From positions 2,851,001 to 2,915,000 of the forward strand of contig CP124755.1 of the NCBI GenBank assembly GCA_029972135.1: a DNA stretch of 64,000 nucleotides, in the 5' to 3' direction. The notes beneath the pieces are model-generated. The model was given only the letters and a program-made list of their open reading frames with translations, did not search any database and was not told the DNA's origin. This DNA is from Candidatus Thiocaldithrix dubininis (GTDB taxonomy: Bacteria > Pseudomonadota > Gammaproteobacteria > Thiotrichales > Thiotrichaceae). A program made the position numbers and the translations under genes. Of this stretch, positions 1 to 10,854 are shown piece by piece (the stretch's first letter is position 1; each line of letters opens with the position of its first letter).

Positions 1-885
1 TGCTTCCAGCGGGTCATTGGCTGCCCAACGCATCGGTTGGCTTAAACGCATTAACTTAAAAGTGCTCTGCTTGGCTAATTCCGTTTGAAAACGTAGGCTA
101 AAACCACGCCCACTGCCCTCATAACCGTGTAGAGTAGTAGCAAATACAACTAAACGATAATATGCGGCTAATTTTAATAATAAAGGCACGGGCAAAGCAG
201 CCGCTTCATCAACCAATAACACATCGGCAGGGGGTAGGGTTTGCACCAATTCATCAGGCGCAATAAAGCGTGGCGCAACAGTGGCATGCTTATAAACCTG
301 CGCAACCGTCGCTTTGGCGGGTGCAGTTAATAACACCGTTTTGCCTTGCTCGATTAAACGTGAAGCCGCTAAACCTAAGGCGGCAGATTTACCCCGCCCC
401 CGATCCGCTAGCAAAATTAAGGGTTGGCTAAGCTGGCTGATAGCCTGCACTACATTCTTTTGCTGCGTATCAGTCGCGTTATAGCTAGGTAAAGTGTAGC
501 GATCCCACTGCGCTAATAAACGCATAAAACGTGGTAAGAAACGCCCTTGCACATCGGCAGCAGTATAAGGATAAGGTAAAAAGCGTTGATAGGCAGGGTC
601 GGGAAAGTTTGCCCAAGTACTAAAAGGCGGTGTGAGTAAATAGAATGTGCCACCACCGCGTAATGTACCGCTAATCGCAGCAAGGGCATTGAGTTCCAAA
701 CCGCTAAACGCATCAAATACAATGTTATCAAACTCTTGCCCTAATAAGGTTTGAAATTTATGCGCCGGAATAGCTTGCGGAAATAACGGGTGAGTGGAAA
801 TGAATAAACAACTAGTGTCTGGGGCAAGTTTGGCACGTAATTGCTGCCAACAATGTTCAACGCCATCGCCGGAAATAACGTCCAA
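1..885 (-). CDS. tmcA: tRNA(Met) cytidine acetyltransferase TmcA, N-terminal part (cut by window edge)
   Basis: Family role: ATP-dependent N4-acetylation of the wobble cytidine of elongator tRNA-Met. About 295 N-terminal residues are visible, and the acetyltransferase half lies beyond position 1. The translation opens with RRLDVISGDG, which matches the usual RRLLVLSG start region. It then has a Walker A loop (ADRGRGKSAALG), the RNA-helicase-like segments TAPAKAT, FIAPDEL and LLVDEAAALP, and the sequence TTLHGYEGSGRGF followed by QPMRWA, all typical of TmcA. There is no ATG in frame upstream of the conserved region. TTG at 885 is used here. A CTG at 918, preceded by AAGGG and overlapping the end of the P-II gene, would add 11 residues closer to the family N-terminus. 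It appears to be the third gene of nadE-P-II-tmcA. The family is certain; the start is not. Confidence 0.9.
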   Translation of the reverse strand, partial: MDVISGDGVEHCWQQLRAKLAPDTSCLFISTHPLFPQAIPAHKFQTLLGQEFDNIVFDAFSGLELNALAAISGTLRGGGTFYLLTPPFSTWANFPDPAYQRFLPYPYTAADVQGRFLPRFMRLLAQWDRYTLPSYNATDTQQKNVVQAISQLSQPLILLADRGRGKSAALGLAASRLIEQGKTVLLTAPAKATVAQVYKHATVAPRFIAPDELVQTLPPADVLLVDEAAALPVPLLLKLAAYYRLVVFATTLHGYEGSGRGFSLRFQTELAKQSTFKLMRLSQPMRWAANDPLEA

Positions 886-910
886 GCGACGGGTTAATTG
901 CGCATAAGGC

Positions 911-2901
<1,991 letters not shown>

Positions 2902-2963
2902 GATCTTATTAAAACGCTATTGTTACCAATCGAAGACTATACCTGAAAAGAGATTTTTACATC

Positions 2964-3206
2964 ATGTTCCGTATTCTTTTTATTGTCGTTTTGCTAGTAG
3001 TCGGGTTTATGCTGTTAAAATCCTACCAACGTAAACAATTAATACAACGTCGCCACAATCAGGCTGCTGAGAAAATCACACGAAATACGCGAATGGTGCG
3101 TTGCGCCCATTGCGGGTTGCACGTCCCAGAGCAAGAGGCGATTACGGTTGGGGGAGAACATTTTTGCACTCGGGATCATCAGATTCAGCATTTGACCCAA
3201 AACTAA
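2964..3206 (+). CDS. PP0621-family small membrane-anchored protein
   Basis: 80 aa. One hydrophobic helix (residues 3-19) is followed by a basic stretch (KSYQRKQLIQRRH) and a short C-terminal module CAHCGLHVPEQEA with a later Cys in HFCTRDHQ, resembling a small metal-binding knuckle. Proteins of this type are found just upstream of pilS in several gammaproteobacteria and carry the family name PP0621; I recognise the pattern MVRCAHCG...H.P...A. No biochemical function is known to me. The end overlaps the probable start of pilS by 43 bp, so the two are likely co-translated. ATG at 2964 is preceded by AAAAGAGAT, a plausible ribosome-binding site. Confidence 0.85.
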   Translation: MFRILFIVVLLVVGFMLLKSYQRKQLIQRRHNQAAEKITRNTRMVRCAHCGLHVPEQEAITVGGEHFCTRDHQIQHLTQN

Positions 3207-4795
3207 TTCCCGTCTTCTTACACGAAGACCCGTGGAATCTGCTGCGCCTCTATCATGTTTATCGACTGATTTTATCCGGCGCATTAATGGTGGCATTAGT
3301 GTTGCAGTACGGCAATGTACGTCTAGGTCAACACGATCCTGATTTGTTTAAATGGCTAGTTGGCATTTACTTAGTAGTGGCAGTCATTAGTAATCTGACC
3401 TCTTACTTCCAATGGCCGGATCTACCCATTCAAAACAATTTATATGTTTTATTCGATATTGCCATTCTGTTAGGCGTTATTTATTCCAGCGGTGGCGTAG
3501 AAACCGGCTATGGCATTTTATTGCTTATTCCCATTTTATTACCGCATATTAATGGCAAACCCAATCATGTCAGTCTCGTCTTAGGGGCATGTACCAGCCT
3601 TGCGCTGATTGGCTTACAGGTTTACTTACAAGCGCAGCATGTTTCCAGCCAAATGGGCATTATGCAAAGTGGCTTAGTTGCACTGTTTATCTTTCTTATC
3701 AGTTGGTTAAGCACGCGCTGGATGCGCAAAGCGGCAGCAATGGCTAATTTAGCCCAACGACGGGGTATTGATTTAGCCAATCTGTCCCAACTCAATCAAT
3801 CCATTATCGACAAGCTAGAATCTGGCATTGTGGTGGTAGAAGGTTCGGGCGTCATTCGGCATATGAATCAAGCAGCGTGGGATATGTTAGGGCAACCGGG
3901 TAACTGGCGCAGTAAACCACTAAACCAATTTGCTCCCGAATTAAATACACATTTAGAACACTGGCTGCATAAAATCAGTCCACGCATGAGTAGCTTTGAT
4001 ATTCGCCATCAGAATACTACCGAATTACGCGCACGCTTTTCGCAATTAGGCACGCAAGCCAAACGCGCCACCTTAATTAGTTTGGAAGATACCACTGAGC
4101 AGCGTGAAAAATTACAAAGCGTCAAACTGGCTTCATTAGGGCAACTAACCGCTAGCATTGCGCATGAAATTCGCAATCCGTTAGGCGCAATTAGTCATGC
4201 AGCGCAATTAATGGGCGAATCGCAAAACTTAGACAAAGCGGATACCCGTCTATTACAAATTATTCAATCCAATGCGCGGCGTATGAATTTGACGATTGAA
4301 AGCGTCTTAAATCTATCACGTAAAAAGCATCCTAATCGGGAACGCTTAGCCTTAAAACTTTGGCTGCATGAATTCAGCAAGGATTTTATTCAGCAAAATA
4401 AACTACGTCCCGATCAAATTGAATTATTTATTGAACCGGCGGATACGGTTATTGAATTTGATCCTGCGCATTTACACCAAGTGGTGTGGAATTTATGCCG
4501 CAATGCATATAAGTACGCGCATGAAAATCCAGTGAACTTACAACTGGACTTACAAGGCGGCAATCCATCGCATACTCGCGATATTATGTTGAATATTATG
4601 GATAATGGACGTGGCATTCCCGAAGAACAGCGGCAACGCTTATTTGAGCCATTCTTTACTACTAGCACACAAGGCACGGGGTTAGGCTTATTTATGGCGC
4701 GTGAATTATGTTTAAGCAATGGCGCAACCTTGGAATATATTCCATTACCTTTAGGCGGGTCTTGCTTTAGAATAGTCTTTGGCCGCAGCCGCTAA
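3164..4795 (+). CDS. pilS: type IV pilus two-component sensor kinase PilS
   Basis: Membrane histidine kinase that with PilR controls pilin transcription. The N-terminal half has several hydrophobic helices (LILSGALMVALVLQY, WLVGIYLVVAVISNL, LYVLFDIAILLGVIY and others). A PAS-like segment (ESGIVVVEGSGVIRHMNQAA) follows, then the dimerisation/phosphoacceptor helix ASLGQLTASIAHEIRNPLG with the acceptor His at residue 334, and the ATPase boxes WNLCRNAYKYA, DNGRGIPEEQ and TGLGLFMAR. The frame can be opened at ATG 3101, but that start would lie deep inside the preceding gene. TTG 3164, with GGGGAG seven bases upstream, gives 543 aa, near the Pseudomonas PilS length, and puts the conserved LLRLYHVYRL near the N-terminus. 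The gene is 23 bp upstream of pilR. Function is confident; the start is an inference. Confidence 0.92.
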   Translation: MHSGSSDSAFDPKLIPVFLHEDPWNLLRLYHVYRLILSGALMVALVLQYGNVRLGQHDPDLFKWLVGIYLVVAVISNLTSYFQWPDLPIQNNLYVLFDIAILLGVIYSSGGVETGYGILLLIPILLPHINGKPNHVSLVLGACTSLALIGLQVYLQAQHVSSQMGIMQSGLVALFIFLISWLSTRWMRKAAAMANLAQRRGIDLANLSQLNQSIIDKLESGIVVVEGSGVIRHMNQAAWDMLGQPGNWRSKPLNQFAPELNTHLEHWLHKISPRMSSFDIRHQNTTELRARFSQLGTQAKRATLISLEDTTEQREKLQSVKLASLGQLTASIAHEIRNPLGAISHAAQLMGESQNLDKADTRLLQIIQSNARRMNLTIESVLNLSRKKHPNRERLALKLWLHEFSKDFIQQNKLRPDQIELFIEPADTVIEFDPAHLHQVVWNLCRNAYKYAHENPVNLQLDLQGGNPSHTRDIMLNIMDNGRGIPEEQRQRLFEPFFTTSTQGTGLGLFMARELCLSNGATLEYIPLPLGGSCFRIVFGRSR

Positions 4796-4818
4796 ATCAT
4801 AAAAATAAGCCCTATCAT

Positions 4819-6225
4819 ATGACTGAACAGACTGTTTTAATTATTGATGATGAGCCTGATATACGCGAGTTATTAGAAATAACCTTGCTGCGTATGGGTC
4901 TCGATACTGTTACTGCCTGCAATGTACAAGAAGCCTTAGAAAAAATTGAGCAATATCGTCCCAATTTATGTTTAACCGATATGAAGTTGCCGGACGGCAA
5001 TGGCATTGATATTGTCAGATATCTACAAAAAAATCACTCACAAACCCCGGTCGCGGTTATTACCGCCTTTGGTAGCATGGATACTGCGGTGCAAGCCTTA
5101 AAAGCGGGTGCGTATGATTTTGTATCCAAGCCGGTAGATTTACCCAAATTACGCGAACTCATCCAAACCGCCTTAAAGTTACGCCAAGGTAAAGCTAAAC
5201 CGAATAGCACTACTTACAAAGACGACGCTGAACCGCACGCTGATGGTATTTTGGGGCATTCGCCTGCTATGCAACAATTAAAAGCGACTATTAGCAAATT
5301 GGCACGTAGCCAAGCGCCTGTATACATTCATGGCGAATCCGGCAGTGGTAAAGAATTAGTTGCACATCAAATCCACTTGCAAGGCTCACGAGCTAAAGCG
5401 CCGTTTATTCCAGTGAACTGTGGTGCAATTCCTGAGAACTTAATGGAAAGCGAGTTTTTCGGGCATAAAAAAGGTAGTTTTACGGGCGCAGTAGCTGATA
5501 AACAAGGTTTGTTTCAAGCCGCCCACAAAGGCACTTTATTTTTAGATGAAGTGGCGGATTTGCCGTTAACCATGCAGGTTAAACTATTACGGGCGATTCA
5601 AGAAGGGGCGGTTAAACCCGTGGGCGGTGTGGAAGAAATTCCGGTGGATGTACGTATTCTTAGCGCCACCCATAAAAGCTTAGAACATGAAGTCGCGGCA
5701 GGCGCTTTCCGCCAAGATTTATACTACCGTTTAAATGTCATCAAACTAAAAGTTCCGCCGTTACGCGAACGCCAAGATGATATTATTTTATTAGCCGATT
5801 TTTTCTTACAAAAGATTGCAGAACGTTGGCAAATGCCACCGATTCGTTTATCAGCGGCGGCACGCGACGAACTCATGCGTTATAGCTTCCCCGGCAATGT
5901 GCGCGAACTGGAAAACGTGTTAGAGCGTGCCAGCACTTTATGCGACAACAACACCATTCAACCCGATGATCTACAACTACCGATTAATACAGAACTTAAC
6001 CAACCCACTACACCTCTACCGACGATCAATAAACCGGAAATTAAACGACCGGAGGCTGAACCTCTACCATTGTGGAATCCGATTGATGAAGACGCGGAAC
6101 GTGAATTGATTCTACGCGCTTTAGACCAAACCCGTTGGAATCGGACTAAAGCGGCAGAAGTATTAGGAATGAGTTTTCGACAATTACGCTATCGCATCCA
6201 GAAATACGGCTTGGATGAGAGCTAA
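4819..6225 (+). CDS. pilR: type IV pilus response regulator PilR (sigma54 activator)
   Basis: Sigma54-dependent enhancer-binding protein that, when phosphorylated by PilS, activates the pilin gene. It is 468 aa. The receiver domain (1-120) has the acidic pair Asp10/Asp11 and phosphoacceptor Asp54 (CLTDMKLPDG). The AAA+ domain (about 145-380) has Walker A GESGSGKE, the sigma54-contacting loop GSFTGA (GAFTGA in most relatives) and Walker B GTLFLDEV. A C-terminal Fis-type helix-turn-helix reads TKAAEVLGMSFRQLRYRI. A Pro/Thr-rich linker of about 45 residues separates the last two domains. No pilA gene is in the window, so the target lies elsewhere. It converges on bioB with only 4 bp between stop codons and no clear hairpin. 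Confidence 0.95.
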   Translation: MTEQTVLIIDDEPDIRELLEITLLRMGLDTVTACNVQEALEKIEQYRPNLCLTDMKLPDGNGIDIVRYLQKNHSQTPVAVITAFGSMDTAVQALKAGAYDFVSKPVDLPKLRELIQTALKLRQGKAKPNSTTYKDDAEPHADGILGHSPAMQQLKATISKLARSQAPVYIHGESGSGKELVAHQIHLQGSRAKAPFIPVNCGAIPENLMESEFFGHKKGSFTGAVADKQGLFQAAHKGTLFLDEVADLPLTMQVKLLRAIQEGAVKPVGGVEEIPVDVRILSATHKSLEHEVAAGAFRQDLYYRLNVIKLKVPPLRERQDDIILLADFFLQKIAERWQMPPIRLSAAARDELMRYSFPGNVRELENVLERASTLCDNNTIQPDDLQLPINTELNQPTTPLPTINKPEIKRPEAEPLPLWNPIDEDAERELILRALDQTRWNRTKAAEVLGMSFRQLRYRIQKYGLDES

Positions 6226-6229
6226 ATTG

Positions 6230-7201
6230 TTACATATGTACGTGGCTAGACTGCCCAGCTTCCGATTGAATGCCTAAACGCGCAAACAGTTCTTGGTCAT
6301 GATTTTTTTCAGGGTTGTCTGTCGTTAACAGTTTATCGCCATAGAAAATAGAGTTTGCGCCCGCAAAGAAACACCATGCCTGCATTTCATCGTTCATTTC
6401 CATGCGACCTGCGGATAAGCGTACATAAGACTTTGGCATGATAATCCGCGCTACTGCTACAGTGCGAATGAATTCAAACGGGTCTAGTTTAGGTACATTG
6501 GATAAAGGTGTACCTTCGACTTTTACCAAATCATTAATCGGTACGGATTCCGGGTGAAATTTCATATTCGCCAATTGTTGCAATAAGCGGGCGCGATCTT
6601 GGCGGGTTTCACCCATACCCAAAATGCCGCCGCAACACACATTAATCCCAGCATTACGCACATGATCGAGGGTGTTTAAACGGTCTTCATAAGTGCGCGT
6701 GGTAATCACATTGCCGTAAAACTCCGGCGAAGTATCGAGGTTATGGTTGTAATAATCCAGACCTGCATTTTTTAAGCGATTGGCTTGCGGCTCATTTAAC
6801 ATACCCAAAGTGACGCAAGTTTCCATGCCCAAACCTTTGACGGCTTGCACCATTTCAATCACGCGTTCTAGATTCTTATCGGTAGGATTACGCCATGCAG
6901 CTCCCATACAAAACCGCGTTGCGCCTTGGTTTTTAGCGGTTTGCGCGGCATCAATCACTTCTTCTAATGGCAATAAACGCTCACGTTCTAATGACGTATC
7001 GTGTCTAGCACTTTGCGAACAGTAACCGCAATCTTCAGGACAAGCGCCGGTCTTAATACTGAGTAATGTACTAATCTGCACTTGATTTGCAGGGAAATTA
7101 GCTAAATGCACTTGGTGCGCTTTAAACATCAAATCATTGAATGGCAAAGCAAGCAACGCGTTGATTTCATCAATGCGCCAATCATGGCGTAAGTCAGACA
7201 T
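6230..7201 (-). CDS. bioB: biotin synthase BioB
   Basis: Radical-SAM enzyme that inserts sulfur into dethiobiotin, the last step of biotin synthesis. It is 323 aa, the usual length. The 4Fe-4S motif CxxxCxxC is Cys54, Cys58 and Cys61 ([13 protein letters not shown]). Cysteines and the Arg expected for the auxiliary 2Fe-2S cluster are seen in [19 protein letters not shown] and VRLSAGR. The ATG overlaps the stop of the upstream membrane-protein gene by one base (TAATG), implying translational coupling to it. The other biotin genes (bioF, bioC, bioD, bioA) are not nearby, so bioB stands apart from any bio operon here. Confidence 0.98.
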   Translation of the reverse strand: MSDLRHDWRIDEINALLALPFNDLMFKAHQVHLANFPANQVQISTLLSIKTGACPEDCGYCSQSARHDTSLERERLLPLEEVIDAAQTAKNQGATRFCMGAAWRNPTDKNLERVIEMVQAVKGLGMETCVTLGMLNEPQANRLKNAGLDYYNHNLDTSPEFYGNVITTRTYEDRLNTLDHVRNAGINVCCGGILGMGETRQDRARLLQQLANMKFHPESVPINDLVKVEGTPLSNVPKLDPFEFIRTVAVARIIMPKSYVRLSAGRMEMNDEMQAWCFFAGANSIFYGDKLLTTDNPEKNHDQELFARLGIQSEAGQSSHVHM

Positions 7202-7596
7202 TAATGGTTTCCTTGAGTAGGGACTGGGGTATCAACCCATTTTTCTCGGTTGACTTGACGGATTAAACGAATAGAGAGTGGTACTAATATAACAATGCAG
7301 ATAATCCATAAAGCCCACCACCAATTTACGAAGAAATCACCAGGTGCGAAAGTTAAAACAGGTACTAGTAAACCTGCTAAACCATAATAATAATAAGTAG
7401 CCAATTGGGTGTAGTAACCCACTCTCGGGTTAGGATGATGCCGTAACATGGCGTAAACTAAAATGCCCGCACCAAACCAGAGAATAAAAAACGGCAAAGG
7501 TATTAACACCGCCAACAAGTTGCCATAACTAAATAATTTAGCTGCACGACGAGCACTAGCCGCTGTTTCGACCTTTGGGGCGCTTTGCATATTCAC
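7201..7596 (-). CDS. uncharacterised inner-membrane protein coupled to bioB
   Basis: 131 aa; I do not recognise the family. Three hydrophobic segments are visible: [20 protein letters not shown], the Tyr-rich stretch around [16 protein letters not shown], and [19 protein letters not shown] basic tail ([11 protein letters not shown]) and a soluble N-terminus rich in Ala/Lys suggest a small inner-membrane protein. It is very rich in aromatic residues. The stop codon overlaps the bioB start (TAATG), so it is the first gene of a two-gene unit starting about 80 bp after the rplQ terminator. A role in biotin or biotin-precursor transport is a guess from position only; it is too short for a typical BioY. 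Confidence 0.7.
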   Translation of the reverse strand: MNMQSAPKVETAASARRAAKLFSYGNLLAVLIPLPFFILWFGAGILVYAMLRHHPNPRVGYYTQLATYYYYGLAGLLVPVLTFAPGDFFVNWWWALWIICIVILVPLSIRLIRQVNREKWVDTPVPTQGNH

Positions 7597-7674
7597 ACTC
7601 CACTACATAGATAAGCGTAGTAGTATAAGGATACTGACATACAGGTACTAGACGAATTCTCAATAGACCTAGCA

Positions 7675-7703
7675 TAAAAAAAGCCGACACGAAGTCGGCT
7701 TTT
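7675..7703 (-). terminator. intrinsic terminator of the alpha operon (after rplQ)
   Basis: Perfect stem AAGCCGAC (7681-7688) with GTCGGCTT (7694-7701) and a 5-base loop. On the minus strand it is followed by a run of seven T. It lies about 40 bp past the rplQ stop and marks the end of the 31-kb translation gene block. Confidence 0.92.
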
Positions 7704-7739
7704 CATTTTAAAGCTCTATCACATTAATGTGAAATAACC

Positions 7740-8111
7740 TTATTCGGCAGCAGCAGCTTCATCAACTAAAGCAACATAAGCCATAGGTGCATTGTCACCC
7801 GCACGGAAGCCACATTTCACGATACGCAGGTAACCACCTTGACGACCTTTGAAACGTGGACCTACGTCCGTAAATAATTTGGTAACGACTTCGTTATCAC
7901 GTAAACGTGAGAAGGCGATACGGCGATTGTGCACTGAATCTTCTTTAGCACGAGTGATTAAAGGCTCAGCTACCCGACGCAATTCTTTTGCTTTAGGTAA
8001 TGTAGTTTTAATCGCTTCGTAGCGAATTAAGGAATTCGTCAAAGCCTGTAACAAAGCTTTACGGGCACTGCTATCACGGCTAAGTTGACGACCTGAATTA
8101 CGATGACGCAT
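7740..8111 (-). CDS. rplQ: 50S ribosomal protein L17
   Basis: Large-subunit protein near the peptide exit tunnel. 123 aa, starting [20 protein letters not shown], the diagnostic L17 N-terminus, with the core [18 protein letters not shown]. It is the last gene of the alpha operon, 26 bp after rpoA, and ends just before a strong terminator. The acidic/alanine tail (DEAAAAE) is normal for the family. Confidence 0.98.
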   Translation of the reverse strand: MRHRNSGRQLSRDSSARKALLQALTNSLIRYEAIKTTLPKAKELRRVAEPLITRAKEDSVHNRRIAFSRLRDNEVVTKLFTDVGPRFKGRQGGYLRIVKCGFRAGDNAPMAYVALVDEAAAAE

Positions 8112-8137
8112 CTCTTAATATCCTTCAAAACTGGTGG

Positions 8138-9142
8138 TTAACCCACTTTGCTTTCACGGTGGTCAAGACCTGCCGGCGGCCAGTTGTCCAATTTAGTACC
8201 CAACGTCAACCCATGTTGCGCCAGTACGTCTTTGATTTCGGTCAGTGACTTTTTACCCAAATTCGGTGTTTTCAACAATTCGGTTTCACTGCGTTGGACT
8301 AAGTCACCAATGTAGAACAGGTTTTCTGCTTTTAAGCAGTTGGCTGAACGTACAGTGAGTTCTAAGTCATCCACAGGGCGCAATAAGATTGGATCAATCT
8401 CAGGCTGCGCTTCTTCACGACGTACAGGTTCTTCAATCCGTAAGTCAAAGAAAACCGCTAATTGTTGTTGCAGAATTTGCGCGGCCATGCTGATAGCATC
8501 TTCCGCATTAACTGCACCATTAGTTTGGACTTCCAAAACCAATTTGTCCATGTCTGTGCGTTGCTCAACACGTGCACTATCAACATTGTAAGCGACACGT
8601 ACAATCGGGCTATAACTGGCATCCAGAACCAAAGTACCCAAAGGTAATTCTGGAGAGTCAGGACCACGACGAATAGAAGCGGGTTGATAACCACGACCAC
8701 GCGTAATCGTTAAGCTCATTTCTAAAGAGGTATCATCTTTAGTAATGTGAGCGATAACATGATCTGGATCAATGATTTCAACATCATGATCCAACTCAAT
8801 ATCCGCAGCAGTAACCACACCTTTACCTTTTTTCTTCAAGGTAAGGGTTGCTTCTTCACGTGCGTTTAAACGAACAGCTAATTTTTTCAGATTCAATAAG
8901 ATTTCAACGACATCTTCTTGAATTCCTTCAATACTAGTGTATTCGTGTACTACGCCTACAATTTGTACTTCGGTTACTGCGCTACCCGGAATGGAAGACA
9001 GTAAAATCCGACGTAATGCATTACCTAAGGTATGCCCGAAGCCACGCTCTAACGGCTCAAGCGTAATGCGATAGGTATTTAAGCCTACTTCTTGCACTTG
9101 GACGTTACGTGGTTTTAGCAAGTCTGTTGTTTTCGAGGTCAT
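8138..9142 (-). CDS. rpoA: RNA polymerase alpha subunit
   Basis: 334 aa. The N-terminal domain (about 1-230) that dimerises and assembles beta/beta' has the signature [21 protein letters not shown] flexible linker follows, then the C-terminal domain (about 250-334), which binds UP-element DNA and activators: [20 protein letters not shown] and [19 protein letters not shown]. The residues equivalent to the E. coli DNA-contacting Arg and the NLGKKSL helix are present. The gene lies between rpsD and rplQ, the standard alpha-operon position. Confidence 0.99.
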   Translation of the reverse strand: MTSKTTDLLKPRNVQVQEVGLNTYRITLEPLERGFGHTLGNALRRILLSSIPGSAVTEVQIVGVVHEYTSIEGIQEDVVEILLNLKKLAVRLNAREEATLTLKKKGKGVVTAADIELDHDVEIIDPDHVIAHITKDDTSLEMSLTITRGRGYQPASIRRGPDSPELPLGTLVLDASYSPIVRVAYNVDSARVEQRTDMDKLVLEVQTNGAVNAEDAISMAAQILQQQLAVFFDLRIEEPVRREEAQPEIDPILLRPVDDLELTVRSANCLKAENLFYIGDLVQRSETELLKTPNLGKKSLTEIKDVLAQHGLTLGTKLDNWPPAGLDHRESKVG

Positions 9143-9168
9143 ATTTGTCTCTCGAACTGGATCATTGA

Positions 9169-9789
9169 TTACTTGGAGTACAATTCCACAATCAATGATT
9201 CATTGATTTCTGAAGATAAATCGCTACGGTCTGGTACAGTTTTAAATGTACCTTGTAAGCCTTTCGCATCTACCTCAACCCAAGCTGGGAAACCCGCTTG
9301 TTCTGCAACTGCAACCGCATCTTGAATACGAGTTTGCTTTTTAGATTTTTCACGCACAGCAATCACATCACCTGCTTTCACTTGATAAGAAGGAATGTTG
9401 ACTGATTGACCGTTCACTTGAATAGCTTTATGGCTAACCAATTGACGAGACTCTGAGCGAGTTGAACCGAAACCCATGCGATAAACGACGTTGTCTAAAC
9501 GGCATTCTAACAATTGCAGTAAGTTTTCACCGGTAGAACCTTTACGGCGTGCAGCTTCTTTAAAGTAGTTGCGGAATTGACGCTCTAAAACACCGTAAAT
9601 ACGACGTACTTTCTGCTTTTCGCGTAATTGTACACCGTAGCCAGATAAGCGCGATTTGTTTTCACCGTGTTGCCCTGGAACTTTATCCAGTTTGCATTTT
9701 TTTTCTAAAGAAACGCCACGGCTTTTGAGTGAAAGGTCAGTGCCTTCACGTCTGCTTAATTTACAGGTAGGACCAATATAACGTGCCAT
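9169..9789 (-). CDS. rpsD: 30S ribosomal protein S4
   Basis: Primary 16S rRNA-binding assembly protein and, in E. coli, translational repressor of the alpha operon. 206 aa, beginning [19 protein letters not shown], with the S4/RNA-binding fold [21 protein letters not shown]. Cysteines at the E. coli N-terminal zinc-like positions are absent, as in other gammaproteobacteria. The gene is 13 bp after rpsK. Confidence 0.99.
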   Translation of the reverse strand: MARYIGPTCKLSRREGTDLSLKSRGVSLEKKCKLDKVPGQHGENKSRLSGYGVQLREKQKVRRIYGVLERQFRNYFKEAARRKGSTGENLLQLLECRLDNVVYRMGFGSTRSESRQLVSHKAIQVNGQSVNIPSYQVKAGDVIAVREKSKKQTRIQDAVAVAEQAGFPAWVEVDAKGLQGTFKTVPDRSDLSSEINESLIVELYSK

Positions 9790-9802
9790 GAATTATCTCC
9801 CG

Positions 9803-10207
9803 TTATACACGACGTTTCTTAGGTGGACGACAACCATTATGCGGGATCGGTGTTACGTCCACGATGGTGTTGATTTTGAAACCAACATTGTTTAATGCGC
9901 GTACTGCGGATTCACGACCAGGACCAGGACCTTTAACTTCGACATCCAAGTTTTTCAGACCGTATTCCTTCGCCGCAGTACCTGCACGCTCAGCCGCAAC
10001 CTGTGCAGCAAATGGCGTACTTTTACGAGAACCACGGAAACCAGAACCACCCGAAGTAGCCCACGCTAATGCGTTGCCTTGACGGTCTGTAATAGTGACG
10101 ATTGTATTGTTAAATGATGCATGGATGTGGGCAACACCGTCAGTGACAGTTTTCTTGACCTTTTTACGAAGGTTAACAGTTGCACCTTTTCTAGGCTGTC
10201 TTGCCAT
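9803..10207 (-). CDS. rpsK: 30S ribosomal protein S11
   Basis: 134 aa platform protein contacting mRNA near the E site. Conserved segments [36 protein letters not shown] and the C-terminus [12 protein letters not shown] identify it. It is 24 bp after rpsM and 13 bp before rpsD, in the alpha operon. Confidence 0.99.
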   Translation of the reverse strand: MARQPRKGATVNLRKKVKKTVTDGVAHIHASFNNTIVTITDRQGNALAWATSGGSGFRGSRKSTPFAAQVAAERAGTAAKEYGLKNLDVEVKGPGPGRESAVRALNNVGFKINTIVDVTPIPHNGCRPPKKRRV

Positions 10208-10231
10208 TGTTTAATCTACCTGCAATCTTAA

Positions 10232-10588
10232 TTACTTGCGAATTGGACGGCGAGGCCCTTTACGGGTACGTGCATTCGTTTTAGTCCGCTGACCACGCAA
10301 AGGCAAACCACGTCTATGACGGATGCCACGATAACAACCCATGTCCATCAGACGTTTGATGTTCATGGAAACTTCACGACGCAAATCACCTTCAACTAGG
10401 AATTTACCTACTTCAAGACGGATGCGCTCTACTTGATCTTCTGTCAAGTCACGAATTTTGGTGCTTGGTGCAACATCTGTGGCTTGGCAAATTTCCGCAG
10501 CACGCGGACGTCCAATACCATAGATAGCAGTCAAGCCGATAACAACGTGTTTATTGACAGGAAGATTGATACCCGCAATACGAGCCAT
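10232..10588 (-). CDS. rpsM: 30S ribosomal protein S13
   Basis: 118 aa head protein that contacts the P-site tRNA and forms intersubunit bridges. It starts [14 protein letters not shown] and ends with the basic [25 protein letters not shown] tail. It is the first gene of the alpha operon; a sigma70-like promoter sits just upstream at 10622-10650, and the start is preceded by GGAGAGATTTTA. Confidence 0.99.
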   Translation of the reverse strand: MARIAGINLPVNKHVVIGLTAIYGIGRPRAAEICQATDVAPSTKIRDLTEDQVERIRLEVGKFLVEGDLRREVSMNIKRLMDMGCYRGIRHRRGLPLRGQRTKTNARTRKGPRRPIRK

Positions 10589-10621
10589 TAAAATCTCTCC
10601 AGACTACCGGGAAAATCGGCG

Positions 10622-10650
10622 ATTATGCCGTAAACCTTTTTCATTATCAA
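10622..10650 (-). promoter_or_regulatory. probable sigma70 promoter of the alpha operon
   Basis: On the minus strand TTGATA (10645-10650), a 17-base spacer and CATAAT (10622-10627). The expected start near 10615 would give a leader of only about 27 nt before rpsM. It lies directly downstream of the hairpin at 10655-10677, as expected at an operon border. Confidence 0.72.
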
Positions 10651-10654
10651 CAAA

Positions 10655-10677
10655 TAACCTCTGACAAGCAGAGGTTA
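10655..10677 (-). terminator. hairpin at the spc/alpha operon border
   Basis: Perfect 9-bp stem (TAACCTCTG at 10655-10663 with CAGAGGTTA at 10669-10677) and a 5-base loop, 38 bp after the rpmJ stop. On the minus strand the next bases are TTTGTTG, a weak U-tract. It may be a partial terminator that separates spc from alpha transcription. Confidence 0.55.
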
Positions 10678-10714
10678 CTTTAACAGACCCTTGTTTAAAT
10701 CAACTTCGGCTAGC

Positions 10715-10828
10715 TTAGCCTTGACGTTGTTTATGACGTGGATCAGAACAGATAATACGTACTACACCGTTTCTGCGAATAACACGACAGTTACGGCACA
10801 ATTTTTTCACTGAAGCTCTAACCTTCAT
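10715..10828 (-). CDS. rpmJ: 50S ribosomal protein L36
   Basis: 37 aa. The reading is [20 protein letters not shown] followed by [17 protein letters not shown], a complete L36. It carries the three Cys and one His (CRNC, C and H in CSDPRH) of the zinc-binding form. The gene lies 26 bp downstream of secY, the normal end of the spc operon. Confidence 0.97.
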   Translation of the reverse strand: MKVRASVKKLCRNCRVIRRNGVVRIICSDPRHKQRQG

Positions 10829-10854
10829 GATAAAAACTCTCCAAATGAATCAAA

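Noticed and set aside
6226..6229. Possible terminator between pilR and bioB
   Set aside because: Only four bases separate the stop codons and no stem-loop with a T-run is visible around them.
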